Part shown: positions 8,606-17,084 of the stretch, in pieces | How positions within the stretch are numbered: position 1 is the stretch's first letter | Layout of the letters: every line of letters begins with the position of its first letter | DNA from: Nonomuraea angiospora | GTDB lineage: Bacteria > Actinomycetota > Actinomycetes > Streptosporangiales > Streptosporangiaceae | Length of the DNA: 64,000 nt | Reading direction: 5' to 3' | NCBI RefSeq assembly: GCF_014873145.1 | Contig: NZ_JADBEK010000001.1 | Location: forward strand, 2,480,001 to 2,544,000 | Made by a program: the position numbers and the translations under genes | Notes under the pieces: model-generated | Seen by the model: only the letters and a program-made list of their open reading frames with translations | What the model was told of the DNA's origin: nothing | Database searches by the model: none

Positions 8606-11383
8606 ATGCTGTCGCACGTGGTGGCGGAGCGCGTGGTCAGTCCGGTGTTCGTCGGCCGGGGCGAGGAGTTGTCGGCGCTGGCGGCGGCCCTGGACCTGGC
8701 TGTGGAGCAGGGGCCGGCGGTGGCGCTGGTGGCCGGGGAGGCCGGGATCGGCAAGTCGCGGCTGCTCGCCGAGTTCGCGCGGTCGCTGGGTCCGGAGGTG
8801 CGGGTGGTCGAGGGCGCCTGTGCCGAACTGGGCAGTGACGGCCTGCCGTACGCGCCGTTCGTGACGGTGCTGCGCAGGCTGATCCGGGTCGAAGGGGTGC
8901 TGCCGGGGCCCTACCGCCAGATCGCCCGCTGGTTTCCGGAGCTCGGCGCGGCGGATGACGCGGAAGGCGGCAGACACCGGCTGTACGAGGAGGTCTTGAC
9001 GCTGGTCGAGCGGGTGGCCGCGGATCGGCCGGTCGTCGTCTCGATCGAGGACCTGCACTGGGCGGATCCCGCCACCCGCGAGCTGCTCGGCTTCCTGGCC
9101 AGGAACCTGGTTCAGGCCGGCGTGCTCCTGGTGATCACCTACCGGTCACCCGAGAACGGTGACGGGCAGCTCGGGCCGCTGCTGTCCGAGCTCTCCCGCC
9201 GCCCGCGCACCACCACGCTGCGGCTGGAGCGCCTGGATCGGCAGGGCGTGGGCCGCCAGCTGGCCGCGATCCTCGGCGCCGAGCCGGACGCGGCCACCGT
9301 ACGCCGCGTCCACGAACGCAGCGACGGCAATCCGCTGTTCGTCGAGGCGCTCGCCCGCGCCGGTGAGCGGACCCCGGACAGCCTGCGCGACCTGCTGCTG
9401 TACGGCCCGCGATCGCTGCCGGGCCCGGCTCGCGAGCTGTTGCGCATCGCTTCAGTGGCGGGCGGCCGGATCGGCCACCCGCTGCTGGCGCAGGTGGCCG
9501 GGCAGGACGGAGCCGAACTGGACGCCCTGCTGCGCGAACTCGTCGATCGCGGCCTGCTCGTCACGGCAGGCGACGGCTACGACTTTCGCCACGCCCTGAT
9601 CCGGCAGGCGGTGTACGAGGATCTGCTGCCCGGCGAGCGGGCGCGCCTGCACGCGCGCTACGCCGCGGCCCTGAGCGATCGCGGCGCCCACGCGGAGCTG
9701 GCCGCGCACGCCTACGCCGCAGGGGATCGCGGGCTGGCCTTGTCCGCCGCTTACCTGGCCGCGGGCCAGGCACACGGGTCCTACGCGTACGAGGAGCAGG
9801 TCCGCATGCTCGACCAGGTCCTCGAACTCTGGGACCCGCAGGCCCGGCTGGGCGCCGACAGGATCGACGTCCTGACCGGCGCGGCCGAGGCGTGCATGCT
9901 CAGCGGCGACTACGCCCGCGGCGTCGACTACGCCACCGCCGGGCTGGCCGCCGTGGACGAGCGGCGCGAGCCCGAGCGGGCCGCCCTGTTGCTGGAGCAT
10001 CTGGGCAGGCTGCGGCACCGGCTGAACGCGACCGGCGTTCACGACTGGCATCGGGCCCTTGGCCTGCTCCCCGCCGACCCCCACGGCCTTCAGCGGGGGC
10101 GGCTGCTCGGGGTGCTGGCCATGGGTCTCCTGCCGGAGGTGGACAAGGCACGCGAGCCGTTCGAGGAGGCGCTCGGCATCGGCCGGCGCACCGGCGACGC
10201 CACGGTCACCGTCCGCGGACTGCTGGGCGTCGGGTCCATGACGCGCGACCTCGGGATGCTGGAGGAGGCCCGTACGCTCGCCGAACGGCTCGACAGCCAC
10301 GACCTGCTCATGACCGTCCCGATGTACGAGGCCACGCTGCACACCAAGGCCGGCGACCAGCAGCGCGCCATCGAGGCGGCCCGCGACGGCATCCGCCACG
10401 CCCGCCGGTACGGGCTGGGCCGCAGCCGCGGCGCCGAGCTCGCTCGCTACGCCGGGCGCGGCCTGATCCTGGCAGGGCGGTGGGACGAGGCGGCCGCCGT
10501 ACTGGCCGAGAGCCTGCGGGAGGATCCACCGCCGCTGTCGCGGCAGGCCCTGCGCGCCCTGGCCGGCTACCTGTCGCTGCTGCGCGGGGACCTGGCCGCG
10601 GCGGCCGGCGCCGCGGCCGGCCTGGAGCACGCCGACAGCGGAAGCCTGTTCCACCGCCATCAACTGCTCTGCCTGCTCGCCGTCGCCCAGGGCGACCCTG
10701 AGCGGGCCGATCTGCTCCTGAACCGGGCGCTGGCCGATCCGGCGCTCACCCGGATCTACAGCAGCGACGCCCGGCCGGTCCTGGTCGCCGGCGCGCTGGC
10801 GCAGCGCGTACGGCTCGCCCACGGCACCGGCGAGGATCTGCGGCGGCGGGTCGCGGCCCGGCAGGCCGAACTCGCCGCGGCTGATGCGGCGCTCGGCGTG
10901 GACGGGCCGCTCGACCGGGCCTGGCAGATCATGCTGCACGCGCTGATCGAGGACGACGGCTGGGACCTCGCGGTGGCTGCCTGGCGGGAACTGGGGCAGC
11001 CGTACGAGCTGGCGCTGAGCCTGTTCCACGGCGCGCGAGCCGCACTGGAGGCGGGCGACCGGCCCGGCGGAACGGCCCGCCTCAGGGAAGCCGCCCGGCT
11101 GGCCGAAGACCTGGGCGCCGCGCCGCTCGCCCGGGAGATCGCCCTGCTCGGGCGGCCCCGACCGGCCCAGGACGGACTCACCGAACGCGAACGTGACGTG
11201 CTCCGCTTGATCGCCGAGGGCCTGAGCAACCGGCAGATCGCCGCCCGGCTGCACATCTCGCCGAGTACTGCCGGCGTGCACGTCTCCCACATCCTGACGA
11301 AACTGGGCGCGGCCACCCGCACCGAGGCGGCAGTCATCGCCTTCCATGAGGGACTGGCGGGAGCGGCGATGCTCGCACGCTAG
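8606..11383 (+). CDS. LuxR-family ATPase transcriptional regulator (LAL type)
   Basis: The product is 925 aa. An AAA/STAND-type ATPase module starts with FVGRGEEL and Walker A GEAGIGKS at residues 44-51. Walker B is VVVSIEDLHWAD. A long helical, TPR-like middle follows, and the C-terminus has a LuxR helix-turn-helix (LTERERDVLRLIAEGLSNRQIA). Members of this family activate transcription in response to a ligand. No Shine-Dalgarno is visible before the ATG. A GTG further in (at 8621) could be the real start. Its divergent neighbour, the Eis-like acetyltransferase, is the obvious candidate target. Confidence 0.9.
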   Translation: MLSHVVAERVVSPVFVGRGEELSALAAALDLAVEQGPAVALVAGEAGIGKSRLLAEFARSLGPEVRVVEGACAELGSDGLPYAPFVTVLRRLIRVEGVLPGPYRQIARWFPELGAADDAEGGRHRLYEEVLTLVERVAADRPVVVSIEDLHWADPATRELLGFLARNLVQAGVLLVITYRSPENGDGQLGPLLSELSRRPRTTTLRLERLDRQGVGRQLAAILGAEPDAATVRRVHERSDGNPLFVEALARAGERTPDSLRDLLLYGPRSLPGPARELLRIASVAGGRIGHPLLAQVAGQDGAELDALLRELVDRGLLVTAGDGYDFRHALIRQAVYEDLLPGERARLHARYAAALSDRGAHAELAAHAYAAGDRGLALSAAYLAAGQAHGSYAYEEQVRMLDQVLELWDPQARLGADRIDVLTGAAEACMLSGDYARGVDYATAGLAAVDERREPERAALLLEHLGRLRHRLNATGVHDWHRALGLLPADPHGLQRGRLLGVLAMGLLPEVDKAREPFEEALGIGRRTGDATVTVRGLLGVGSMTRDLGMLEEARTLAERLDSHDLLMTVPMYEATLHTKAGDQQRAIEAARDGIRHARRYGLGRSRGAELARYAGRGLILAGRWDEAAAVLAESLREDPPPLSRQALRALAGYLSLLRGDLAAAAGAAAGLEHADSGSLFHRHQLLCLLAVAQGDPERADLLLNRALADPALTRIYSSDARPVLVAGALAQRVRLAHGTGEDLRRRVAARQAELAAADAALGVDGPLDRAWQIMLHALIEDDGWDLAVAAWRELGQPYELALSLFHGARAALEAGDRPGGTARLREAARLAEDLGAAPLAREIALLGRPRPAQDGLTERERDVLRLIAEGLSNRQIAARLHISPSTAGVHVSHILTKLGAATRTEAAVIAFHEGLAGAAMLAR

Positions 11384-11500
11384 ATCACTCCGCCCGTGGC
11401 GTTGAGGTTCTGTCCCGTTATCCAGCGGGCGGTGTCGCCGGCCAGGAACGCGATCACGTCGGCGACGTCCGCGGGCGTGCCGGACTGCTGCGGATCGGGT
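11380..11500 (-). pseudogene. 3' stub of an SDR oxidoreductase gene
   Basis: Reading downwards from about 11500, the minus strand encodes roughly 35-40 residues matching the C-terminus of a short-chain dehydrogenase: GTPADVADVIAFLAGDTARW, then ITGQNLNATGGVI and a stop. That is the usual final helix and dimer-interface tail of 3-oxoacyl-ACP-reductase-like SDRs. The Rossmann fold and the YxxxK active site are absent. At about 11500 the sequence switches without a gap to a LysR fragment on the other strand. Confidence 0.7.
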
Positions 11501-11502
11501 TC

Positions 11503-12099
11503 GCCGCGGCCGCCGAAGGCCAGGCCTTGACGCAGGTCGTCGAGGCCTTCGAGGCACGCCACCATGACTGCCGGATCGTCCTGTGCGAGATCAACGCCAC
11601 CGATCTTTACGAACCGCTGCGCCGGGGCGAGATCGACGTCCTGATCAGCTGGCTCATTCTGGACGAGCCCGACCTGACCGCCGGCCCGGTGATCGACTCG
11701 CGGTCCCGCGTGCTGGCTGCGGCCGCCCCCCATCCGCTGGCGATCCGGCGATCGGTGTCCGTCGAGGACCTCGGCGACGAGGAGGTCGCGATGATGCCGC
11801 ATTATCCGGCGGCGCTGCACGACGCCATCACGCCCCCGTACACGCCGTCGGGCAGGCCCGTCCACCGCACGCACCGCGTCGGCACCATTCACGAGACGGC
11901 TTCCCTGGTGGCGCGCGGGCGCGTCATCCACCCCACCGTCGAGCACATGCCCGTGTTCCGCCGAGCGGACATCGTGACCATCCCCATCCGGGACATGCCA
12001 CCCCTGCCTCTAGGGCCGATCTGGTGCACCGCGCACGAGAACGCACGCATCCGCGCCTTCGCCGAGATCGCCGCCAGCAGGGGGCCGGCACCCTCGTAA
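11503..12099 (+). pseudogene. LysR-family regulator lacking its DNA-binding domain
   Basis: The reading frame opens with LRIGFAAAAEGQ, which matches the start of a LysR effector-binding domain, and runs to the natural C-terminus at 12099. It includes the typical LRRGEIDVLISW and the hinge PVIDSRSRVLAAAAPHPLA. The N-terminal winged helix of about 85 residues is missing and is replaced by the SDR stub. An ATG-less ORF from 11527 would give 190 aa, but without the helix-turn-helix it cannot act as a normal regulator. Confidence 0.75.
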
Positions 12100-12651
12100 G
12101 ATCCGATCGATGTCTCCACAGGAGGACGCTGAGCGACTCCGTGCGGAAGCCTGGGAATATCGTGTTTGGGTCCTTGGCTCCGACCGGTTCAGGCCTGGCC
12201 TCGACCTGCGAAACCTCCGCCACGAACGAGGGCTTGGCCCATGCAGACTCTCACGAGACGCGTTTTACGAGATGCCCGTCAAAGCAGGGCGTCGGCGATG
12301 ATCACCTGCTCGTGAGCCTGTCACGAACGTCCCCGGCCGGTGAGAAGGTCTCAGATGCGGTACACCAGCCCTGCCCCGGCGTCGGTCACCACAGTCTTGT
12401 CCTTAAGCCCTCATGAGCAGCAACAGCGGCCCGCCACCCACCGGCCGGACAGCGGAAGCGTCTAACCAGGGGGCAGCTGGGTAGCGAGGAGCTGAGAGTC
12501 ACCCCGGGGAACTCCAAGCCGGCCGAGACAGCACATGCCCCCACAGGAATGGGCTACTCGCATTGACGAGACGGCTCGTATCGGCACGAAAGCGCACACA
12601 GATGACCGTTCAAAGCCCATCTGCGTGATGCGCTCTGTGACCAGCCCGACG
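12100..12651 (+). other. Gene-poor stretch
   Basis: I see no coding signal with actinobacterial third-position bias here on either strand. The short ORFs present have unbiased composition and no recognisable motif. Confidence 0.5.
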
Positions 12652-13005
12652 TCAGCGCCTCCCGCTGAAACCCTGACAGGCTCGGTACCGGCGGTCTGGA
12701 CGTTGGCCCCGTTCCGGTGTGCCCTGCGTGTCCGCGGGAGTGACTTTGCCCAGACCACGCCACTCCGCCGGGCGCGTCAGCTCACCGGCGTTCTGCCACC
12801 GTACGCGGGGAAACTTGCGCACCTCCTCGGCAGCACCGGTCACCTCCTGCTTCATGTGGGCGACCTCACGCCGGGTCAGCACGCCGGCGGTCCGCAATTG
12901 TTTCAGGCCAAGCACAGTCAGGGCGCCGCCGGCTGCCAGGTATCCGCCGGTCAACATGAGGGCGGCGCGCCTGGGATCGACCACCGTTTCCAGGAAGCGG
13001 AGCAT
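12652..13005 (-). CDS. Small membrane protein of unknown function
   Basis: The 117-aa product starts MLRFLETVVDPRRAALMLTG. It has one hydrophobic helix around residues 15-35, then a charged region (LTRREVAHMKQEVTGAAEEV) that could form a short coiled coil. The first 75 codons have strong G/C third-position bias; the tail is less convincing. I do not recognise a family. An in-frame GTG lies two codons upstream. It is on the same strand as the HXXEE gene but about 130 bp downstream of it. Confidence 0.5.
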   Translation of the reverse strand: MLRFLETVVDPRRAALMLTGGYLAAGGALTVLGLKQLRTAGVLTRREVAHMKQEVTGAAEEVRKFPRVRWQNAGELTRPAEWRGLGKVTPADTQGTPERGQRPDRRYRACQGFSGRR

Positions 13006-13135
13006 GGCCACCGAGACTGGCTGTCCAGTCAGTGGTGCACAGGAACAGGCTTGCGGCGTACGGCGGGGGCGATGGTCCCATTTAGCGACATGTCGCCCTC
13101 CAGACACCGCGACGCTGCAGCCAACGGCCCGGGAC

Positions 13136-13627
13136 TCACAAGAACAGGAAGCCGATCGCCGCGGCCGCGATGACAGTCCCCAGAACCAGCGCAATCGCGA
13201 TCTCTCGGGAACTCGCCCGCTTCTCGCGTCTGATCCACGCCAGGTAACAGACGGTCGCCGGGACGGAGACCACGGCGGCGGTGACCGCGCCGGGCGAGTA
13301 CTCACCCAGGACGGCCCAGGTGCTCATGTGGAAGAGCGCGTTGACGGCGAACTGCCACTGGAAGGCGGTGGCCAGCACAACCCAGCCACCGTGGCGCCCC
13401 TGACGCATGGCAAGCCAGGAACACGCCAGCACCAGCAGCATGAGAGGGATGTGATAGGCGGCGAACATACTCGTGGTTTCCGGGCCGAAGTGGCGCGTGG
13501 CCCAGGCGGCGAAGCCGGGGAGCTCCTCCACGGTGTGCAGAACGTAGACGCCGAACGGCAGCAGGAAGGGCAGAACACCAGCTACCGGCTGGAGCTGGTC
13601 TCGCTCGGTGACGTCGGGCAAGGTCAT
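13136..13627 (-). CDS. HXXEE-domain membrane protein
   Basis: The 163-aa protein has about five membrane segments and carries the family signature HTVEELPGFAAWA near residue 31 and a later FHMSTWAVLGEYSPG. These conserved His and Glu residues suggest a metal site, but no function is established. The ATG at 13627 has a good GGAGG ten bases upstream. It is divergent from a TetR gene, and the 89-bp intergenic region holds a perfect palindrome, so it is probably repressed by that TetR protein. Confidence 0.85.
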   Translation of the reverse strand: MTLPDVTERDQLQPVAGVLPFLLPFGVYVLHTVEELPGFAAWATRHFGPETTSMFAAYHIPLMLLVLACSWLAMRQGRHGGWVVLATAFQWQFAVNALFHMSTWAVLGEYSPGAVTAAVVSVPATVCYLAWIRREKRASSREIAIALVLGTVIAAAAIGFLFL

Positions 13628-13672
13628 GGAAATACCTCCAGGGGGTTTCTGGGATGGGTGGCGGCTAGAATA

Positions 13673-13686
13673 CGAGGAATTCCTCG
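13673..13686. promoter_or_regulatory. Candidate TetR operator in the divergent HXXEE/tetR promoter
   Basis: CGAGGAATTCCTCG is a perfect 14-bp palindrome midway between the two divergent start codons (13627 and 13717). Its position and symmetry fit autoregulation by the adjacent TetR protein; binding is inferred. Confidence 0.6.
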
Positions 13687-13716
13687 GTTTTTGTACTCGC
13701 ATCTGGAGGCGGCTCG

Positions 13717-14325
13717 ATGCCCCCTGCCCGCTCGCCGTATCGCCCCAGGAAAACGCCCCGGCAGCAGCGCGCCTGGCAGACTCGCCAGCGCATCGAGGAG
13801 GCGGCGGCTCGCGTTTTCGCCCGCCATGGTTACGCCTCCGGGACGACCGACCGGATCGCGGAAGAGGCCGGACTCTCCGTCGGATCGCTGTACCAGTACT
13901 TCCCGAACAAAGATGCGATCTTGGCAGTGCTTGCACAGGCACATCTCGAGCAAATGGTCGAAACGGTGCGCGATGTGCTGACCGAGCAGCGCCCTCTCGC
14001 AGAGTGGCTTCCCGAGCTGACCCGGGCGCTGGTGCGTATTCATGCCGCCGACCCGCAGTTGCACCAGGTGCTGTTCGAGCAGGCGCCGAGACCGCCGGAG
14101 CTGCTGGCCCGGTTCCGTCAGGCCGAGGACGAGGCGGTGGCCTCAGTCGAGAGGCTGCTGCGCGCCGATCCCGATCTGACGCCGGCAGATCCCGGGTGTC
14201 AGGCTCGCTTCGTCGTGGCCACGATCGAGTCGCTCATCCACCGGTTCGTGGGCCGAGTGCCGGACTTCGACGCGGCGGATCTCGAGCGGGAGATCGTCAT
14301 GATCGTGACGGGGTACCTGTATTGA
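13717..14325 (+). CDS. TetR-family regulator
   Basis: The 202-aa protein has the TetR N-terminal helix-turn-helix at residues 20-65: RIEEAAARVFARHGYASG, then the recognition region GLSVGSLYQYFPNKDAIL. A helical ligand-binding domain follows. It most likely represses itself and the divergent HXXEE membrane protein via the palindrome at 13673. Confidence 0.9.
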   Translation: MPPARSPYRPRKTPRQQRAWQTRQRIEEAAARVFARHGYASGTTDRIAEEAGLSVGSLYQYFPNKDAILAVLAQAHLEQMVETVRDVLTEQRPLAEWLPELTRALVRIHAADPQLHQVLFEQAPRPPELLARFRQAEDEAVASVERLLRADPDLTPADPGCQARFVVATIESLIHRFVGRVPDFDAADLEREIVMIVTGYLY

Positions 14326-14359
14326 TCGCCTGTCGACGGACGACATGGGGACGGTAGCC

Positions 14360-14376
14360 TTCTACCTTGAGTAGAA
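14360..14376. promoter_or_regulatory. BlaI-type operator upstream of the blaI pseudogene
   Basis: TTCTACCTTGAGTAGAA has the same TTCTAC/GTAGAA arms as three other sites in this region. It lies 19 bp before the GTG of the broken blaI copy, where a repressor site would overlap the promoter. Confidence 0.6.
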
Positions 14377-14394
14377 CACGGCAGGAGGGTCGCC

Positions 14395-14650
14395 GTGCAG
14401 CTCGGCAGCTTGGAGCGATCGGTCACGGAAGCCCTGTGGGAGCATCCGGACGGCATGTTCCCCCACGTGCTCGCAGCCGGGCTGCCGTCCCGACCGGCCA
14501 CCACGACGGTGCTCACCGTCTTGATGCGGCTTTCCAACAAGGGCATGGTCTCCCCCGGGCGCGTCGGCCGGGCCACACCTCTACAAGGCCACCGCCGGCA
14601 AGGACGCCTTCGTCGTCGCTGCCGGTGGTTCGACCACCGTGGCGGACCGA
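14395..14650 (+). pseudogene. Truncated, frameshifted duplicate of blaI
   Basis: The first 60 codons, from GTG at 14395, are nearly identical in product to the intact BlaI at 14709: QLGSLERSVTEALWEHPDG against QLGNLERSIMEALWEQPEG. A frameshift in the GRVGRA/HLYKATAGKDAF stretch near 14575 destroys the frame, and homology stops after AGKDAFV. The dimerisation half is missing. The promoter, operator and coding start are all duplicated, so this is a tandem partial duplication of about 310 bp. Confidence 0.8.
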
Positions 14651-14674
14651 CGCGGCGGAGTGGCCGCGATAGCC

Positions 14675-14691
14675 TTCTACTTCAAGTAGAA
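14675..14691. promoter_or_regulatory. BlaI-type operator upstream of intact blaI
   Basis: TTCTACTTCAAGTAGAA is a perfect 17-bp palindrome with one central base, 17 bp before the blaI GTG. BlaI/MecI repressors are known to autoregulate through dyads like this. Confidence 0.75.
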
Positions 14692-14708
14692 AGCGGCGGG
14701 AGACGGCA

Positions 14709-15065
14709 GTGCAGCTCGGCAACCTCGAACGATCGATCATGGAAGCCCTGTGGGAGCAACCAGAGGGCGTGTTCGCCCATGTTCTCGCGGCGCGCCTGCC
14801 GTCTCAGCCCGCCATCACCACGGTGCTGACCGTACTGGTGCGGCTCTGCAACAAGGGCCTGGTCTCCCGCGAGCGCGTCGGCCGGGCACACCTCTACAAG
14901 GCCACCGCCGGCAAGGACGCCTTCGTCGCCGAGGCCATGCGCGCCGCCCTGGACGAAGCGGGCGACGTCGCGGCGGCCGTCCAGCGCTTCGTCGGTGCGG
15001 TCCCCCCGGAGGTCGCCGCCGCTCTGCGGGAGGCGCTGGGCGAGCGGGACGGATCCGCCCAGTGA
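14709..15065 (+). CDS. blaI: BlaI/MecI/CopY-family repressor
   Basis: The 118-aa protein is a Penicillinase-repressor winged helix: LERSIMEALWEQPEGVFAHV, then AITTVLTVLVRLCNKGLVSRER, the DNA-recognition helix and wing, followed by a dimerisation helix. In BlaI systems a partner M56 protease triggers repressor cleavage. Here the stop codon overlaps the GTG start of exactly such a gene (GTGA overlap at 15062), so the two are translationally coupled. The preceding perfect dyad implies autoregulation. Confidence 0.92.
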   Translation: MQLGNLERSIMEALWEQPEGVFAHVLAARLPSQPAITTVLTVLVRLCNKGLVSRERVGRAHLYKATAGKDAFVAEAMRAALDEAGDVAAAVQRFVGAVPPEVAAALREALGERDGSAQ

Positions 15066-15994
15066 TCGCCTGGCTGGTCGCGGCCGGGTTCGCGCTGCTG
15101 CCGGTCACGCTGGGCGACCGGGCCGCCCGGAGGTTGGCCGGGGCGGCATGGGCGCACCACCATCCCCGCTCGGCGCTGGCATTGTGGCAGGCAATCGGGG
15201 CGGGCGCCGGGCTCGGCGCGGTGGGCCTCGGGCTGGTGGCCGCGGTCGCGCCGCTGCCCGCGCTCTTCCCGCACGGAGTGCACACGCTGGCGCGTCAGAT
15301 CGCCGACGGTCGCGGGCTGGACGGGCTCGGGCCGGCGCAGTTGCTGGCGCTGGCGTGGTCGGGGAGCCTGCTGAGCTGGCTCCTCATTCACACGATCCGC
15401 GTCACTGCCAAGACGATCAAGGAGCGGCGCCGCCAGCGCCTGCTGGTCGACATGGTCGCCGATCACTCCCCTGCGCACGACGTCTATGTGCTGCCGGTAG
15501 GGGAACGCGTCGCCTATTGCGTACCGGGCCGGCGGCGGCGGATCGTGCTGAGCCGGGGCACCATGGACGTGCTGTCCGCCCAGGAGTTGCAGGCCGTTCT
15601 CGAACACGAGCGCGCGCATGCCCGGGGCCACCACGACCTGGCCCTGCTCGCCTTCGTGGCGTTGGAGCACGCGTTCCCGTGGGCCGCCTCCCCGCGGACG
15701 GCGCGGCAGGCGGTCGCCTTGCTGCTGGAGATGCTCGCCGATGATCACGCCAGCCGGGCGCAAGGGGAGCTGCCGCTGGCGCGCGCCCTGGTCAGGATGA
15801 CGGCCTGCGAGCCCAGCCCGGGCCTCGGCTCGTTCGCCCTGGCCGATGCGGGTGTGGTCGAACGTCTGCGGCGGCTGCTCGGCGAACGCCGCCGGTCCCG
15901 CTGGGTGCCCTTGGCGGTCTACTCGACGGCCGGCCTGCTGCTCAGCGGCCCGATGGCTGTGCTGATCGCCCCGCTGGTCTGCATCACCTTGTGA
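15062..15994 (+). CDS. M56-family membrane metallopeptidase (BlaR1-like, no sensor domain)
   Basis: The 310-aa integral membrane protein has N-terminal membrane helices and the zinc motif HERAH in VLEHERAHARGHHDL, with a downstream Glu in LLEMLADDHAS as likely third ligand. Further membrane helices close the C-terminus. Unlike classical BlaR1/MecR1 it has no penicillin-binding sensor domain, which is common in actinobacterial BlaI partners. It should cleave or signal to BlaI in response to a cell-envelope or metal cue (inference). It is coupled to blaI by a 4-bp overlap. Confidence 0.9.
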   Translation: MIAWLVAAGFALLPVTLGDRAARRLAGAAWAHHHPRSALALWQAIGAGAGLGAVGLGLVAAVAPLPALFPHGVHTLARQIADGRGLDGLGPAQLLALAWSGSLLSWLLIHTIRVTAKTIKERRRQRLLVDMVADHSPAHDVYVLPVGERVAYCVPGRRRRIVLSRGTMDVLSAQELQAVLEHERAHARGHHDLALLAFVALEHAFPWAASPRTARQAVALLLEMLADDHASRAQGELPLARALVRMTACEPSPGLGSFALADAGVVERLRRLLGERRRSRWVPLAVYSTAGLLLSGPMAVLIAPLVCITL

Positions 15995-16025
15995 AGGAAT
16001 CGTCCCCTGAGCACCGCCTCGCCCC

Positions 16026-17025
16026 ATGGACTCCCCCATACTTCTACGGAGCGTAGAAGAAGCTGGAGAGGGAGCAGGCGTGACGGCTGGATGGCTGAGG
16101 GTTTCATATAGCACGGTCGGCTCGTTCCTCACTGTCGCCACGCTCGTCATGCTCCCGGCGCACGCGGAGCCCAAGCCCACCGCCGAGCAACTCGGCCGGC
16201 TCCAGAAGGATTTCGATCGCGCAGCCGCCGGCCACAACGCCAACCTGGCCGCTCTGGCCGCCGCCCAGCGCGCGGAGAAGGAGGCCGCGACCGGCTGAGG
16301 ACCGCGCAGGGCGACTACGACGCCACCCGCGAGCAGCTGGTCAAGCTGGTGGCGCTCGCCTACCAGACCACCGGTGAGCCAGAGCGTCCCGATGGGCGCC
16401 CAGGAACCGCACGCCGCCCTCCACGCGGCCGCGGCCCTGCAGGAGCAGGCGCAGAACCAGCAGGCGATCATCAGCCGGTACGCCACCGCCCGCGACGCGC
16501 GCCAGCGCGCCCAGGAGACCGCCACCGCGAGAACGCGTGAGCTGCGCGATCGCGGGACCCGGCTGCGCGCGGAACGACAGAGGGCCGACAAGCTCATCGC
16601 CCAGATCACCGACCGGATCGACCGCCTCATGGCCGCGCCGGGAGTGCGCAGGTCCGACGGCAGCTGGGTGCCGGAGCTGCCGTCGGGCGCCGACAACATC
16701 ACCCCTCGCACCCGGATGGTGCGAGATCAGGTGAAACGCCGGTTCATGTTGCCCAGCATCGGGTGTTTTCCGCTCGCTTCAGGACGGCGGTGAGCATCCC
16801 CAGGGACGCGCCTGTGATTTCATGATCACGCGAGGCGGCACGTGGCCCTCCCCCGCCCAGTCGGCTCAGGGTGACGCCCTGGCGGCATGGGCGATCAGGA
16901 ACGCCTCCCGCCTGGGCATCAAGTACGTGATCTACAAGCAGCGCATCTGGCAGGGCTCCAGCTGGAGAACCATGTCCGACCGCGGCGGCATCACCGGGAC
17001 CACGTGCACATCTCGATGCAGTAGC
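16026..17025 (+). pseudogene. Broken coiled-coil cell-wall protein with ARB-07466-like C-terminal domain
   Basis: Starting near 16080 the frame encodes a signal peptide ending PAHAEPKPTAEQ and a coiled coil (LQKDFDRAAAGHNANLAALA). A stop follows at 16296-16298. The coiled coil resumes in another frame (RLRTAQGDYDATREQLVKL), shifts again near 16374, and continues to 16793. The C-terminal block then appears in yet another frame: SAQGDALAAWAIRNASRLGI, IKYVIYKQRIWQGSSWRTMS, and finally HVHISMQ at 17005-17025 after another shift. These are hallmarks of the ARB-07466-like cell-wall domain. At least four frame disruptions are visible. A BlaI-type operator precedes the gene. Confidence 0.75.
16042..16058. 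promoter_or_regulatory. BlaI-type operator upstream of the coiled-coil pseudogene
   Basis: TTCTACGGAGCGTAGAA is a palindrome with 7-bp arms and a 3-bp centre. It has the same outer TTCTAC/GTAGAA half-sites as the sites before both blaI copies, so this gene was probably in the BlaI regulon. Confidence 0.65.
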
Positions 17026-17060
17026 GAACTCTTACAACCTCTGTATTCGACATGCGACAG

Positions 17061-17083
17061 AACTTCTGCTTGACGTAGAAGTT
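17061..17083. promoter_or_regulatory. Degenerate BlaI-type site upstream of the copD-like pseudogene
   Basis: The arms AACTTCT and AGAAGTT flank a 9-bp centre; 9 of 11 symmetric positions pair. It resembles the three better sites but carries two mismatches. It sits between the coiled-coil pseudogene and the copD-like pseudogene. Confidence 0.4.
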
Positions 17084-17084
17084 C

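Noticed and set aside
9452..11557. Minus-strand frame of about 700 codons opposite the LuxR regulator
   Set aside because: The regulator on the plus strand has Walker and helix-turn-helix motifs; the long antisense frame reflects third-position GC bias.
13136..13942. Long N-terminal extension of the HXXEE protein
   Set aside because: The extension crosses the palindrome and the tetR start; the ATG at 13627 has a good ribosome binding site and matches the start of the conserved domain.
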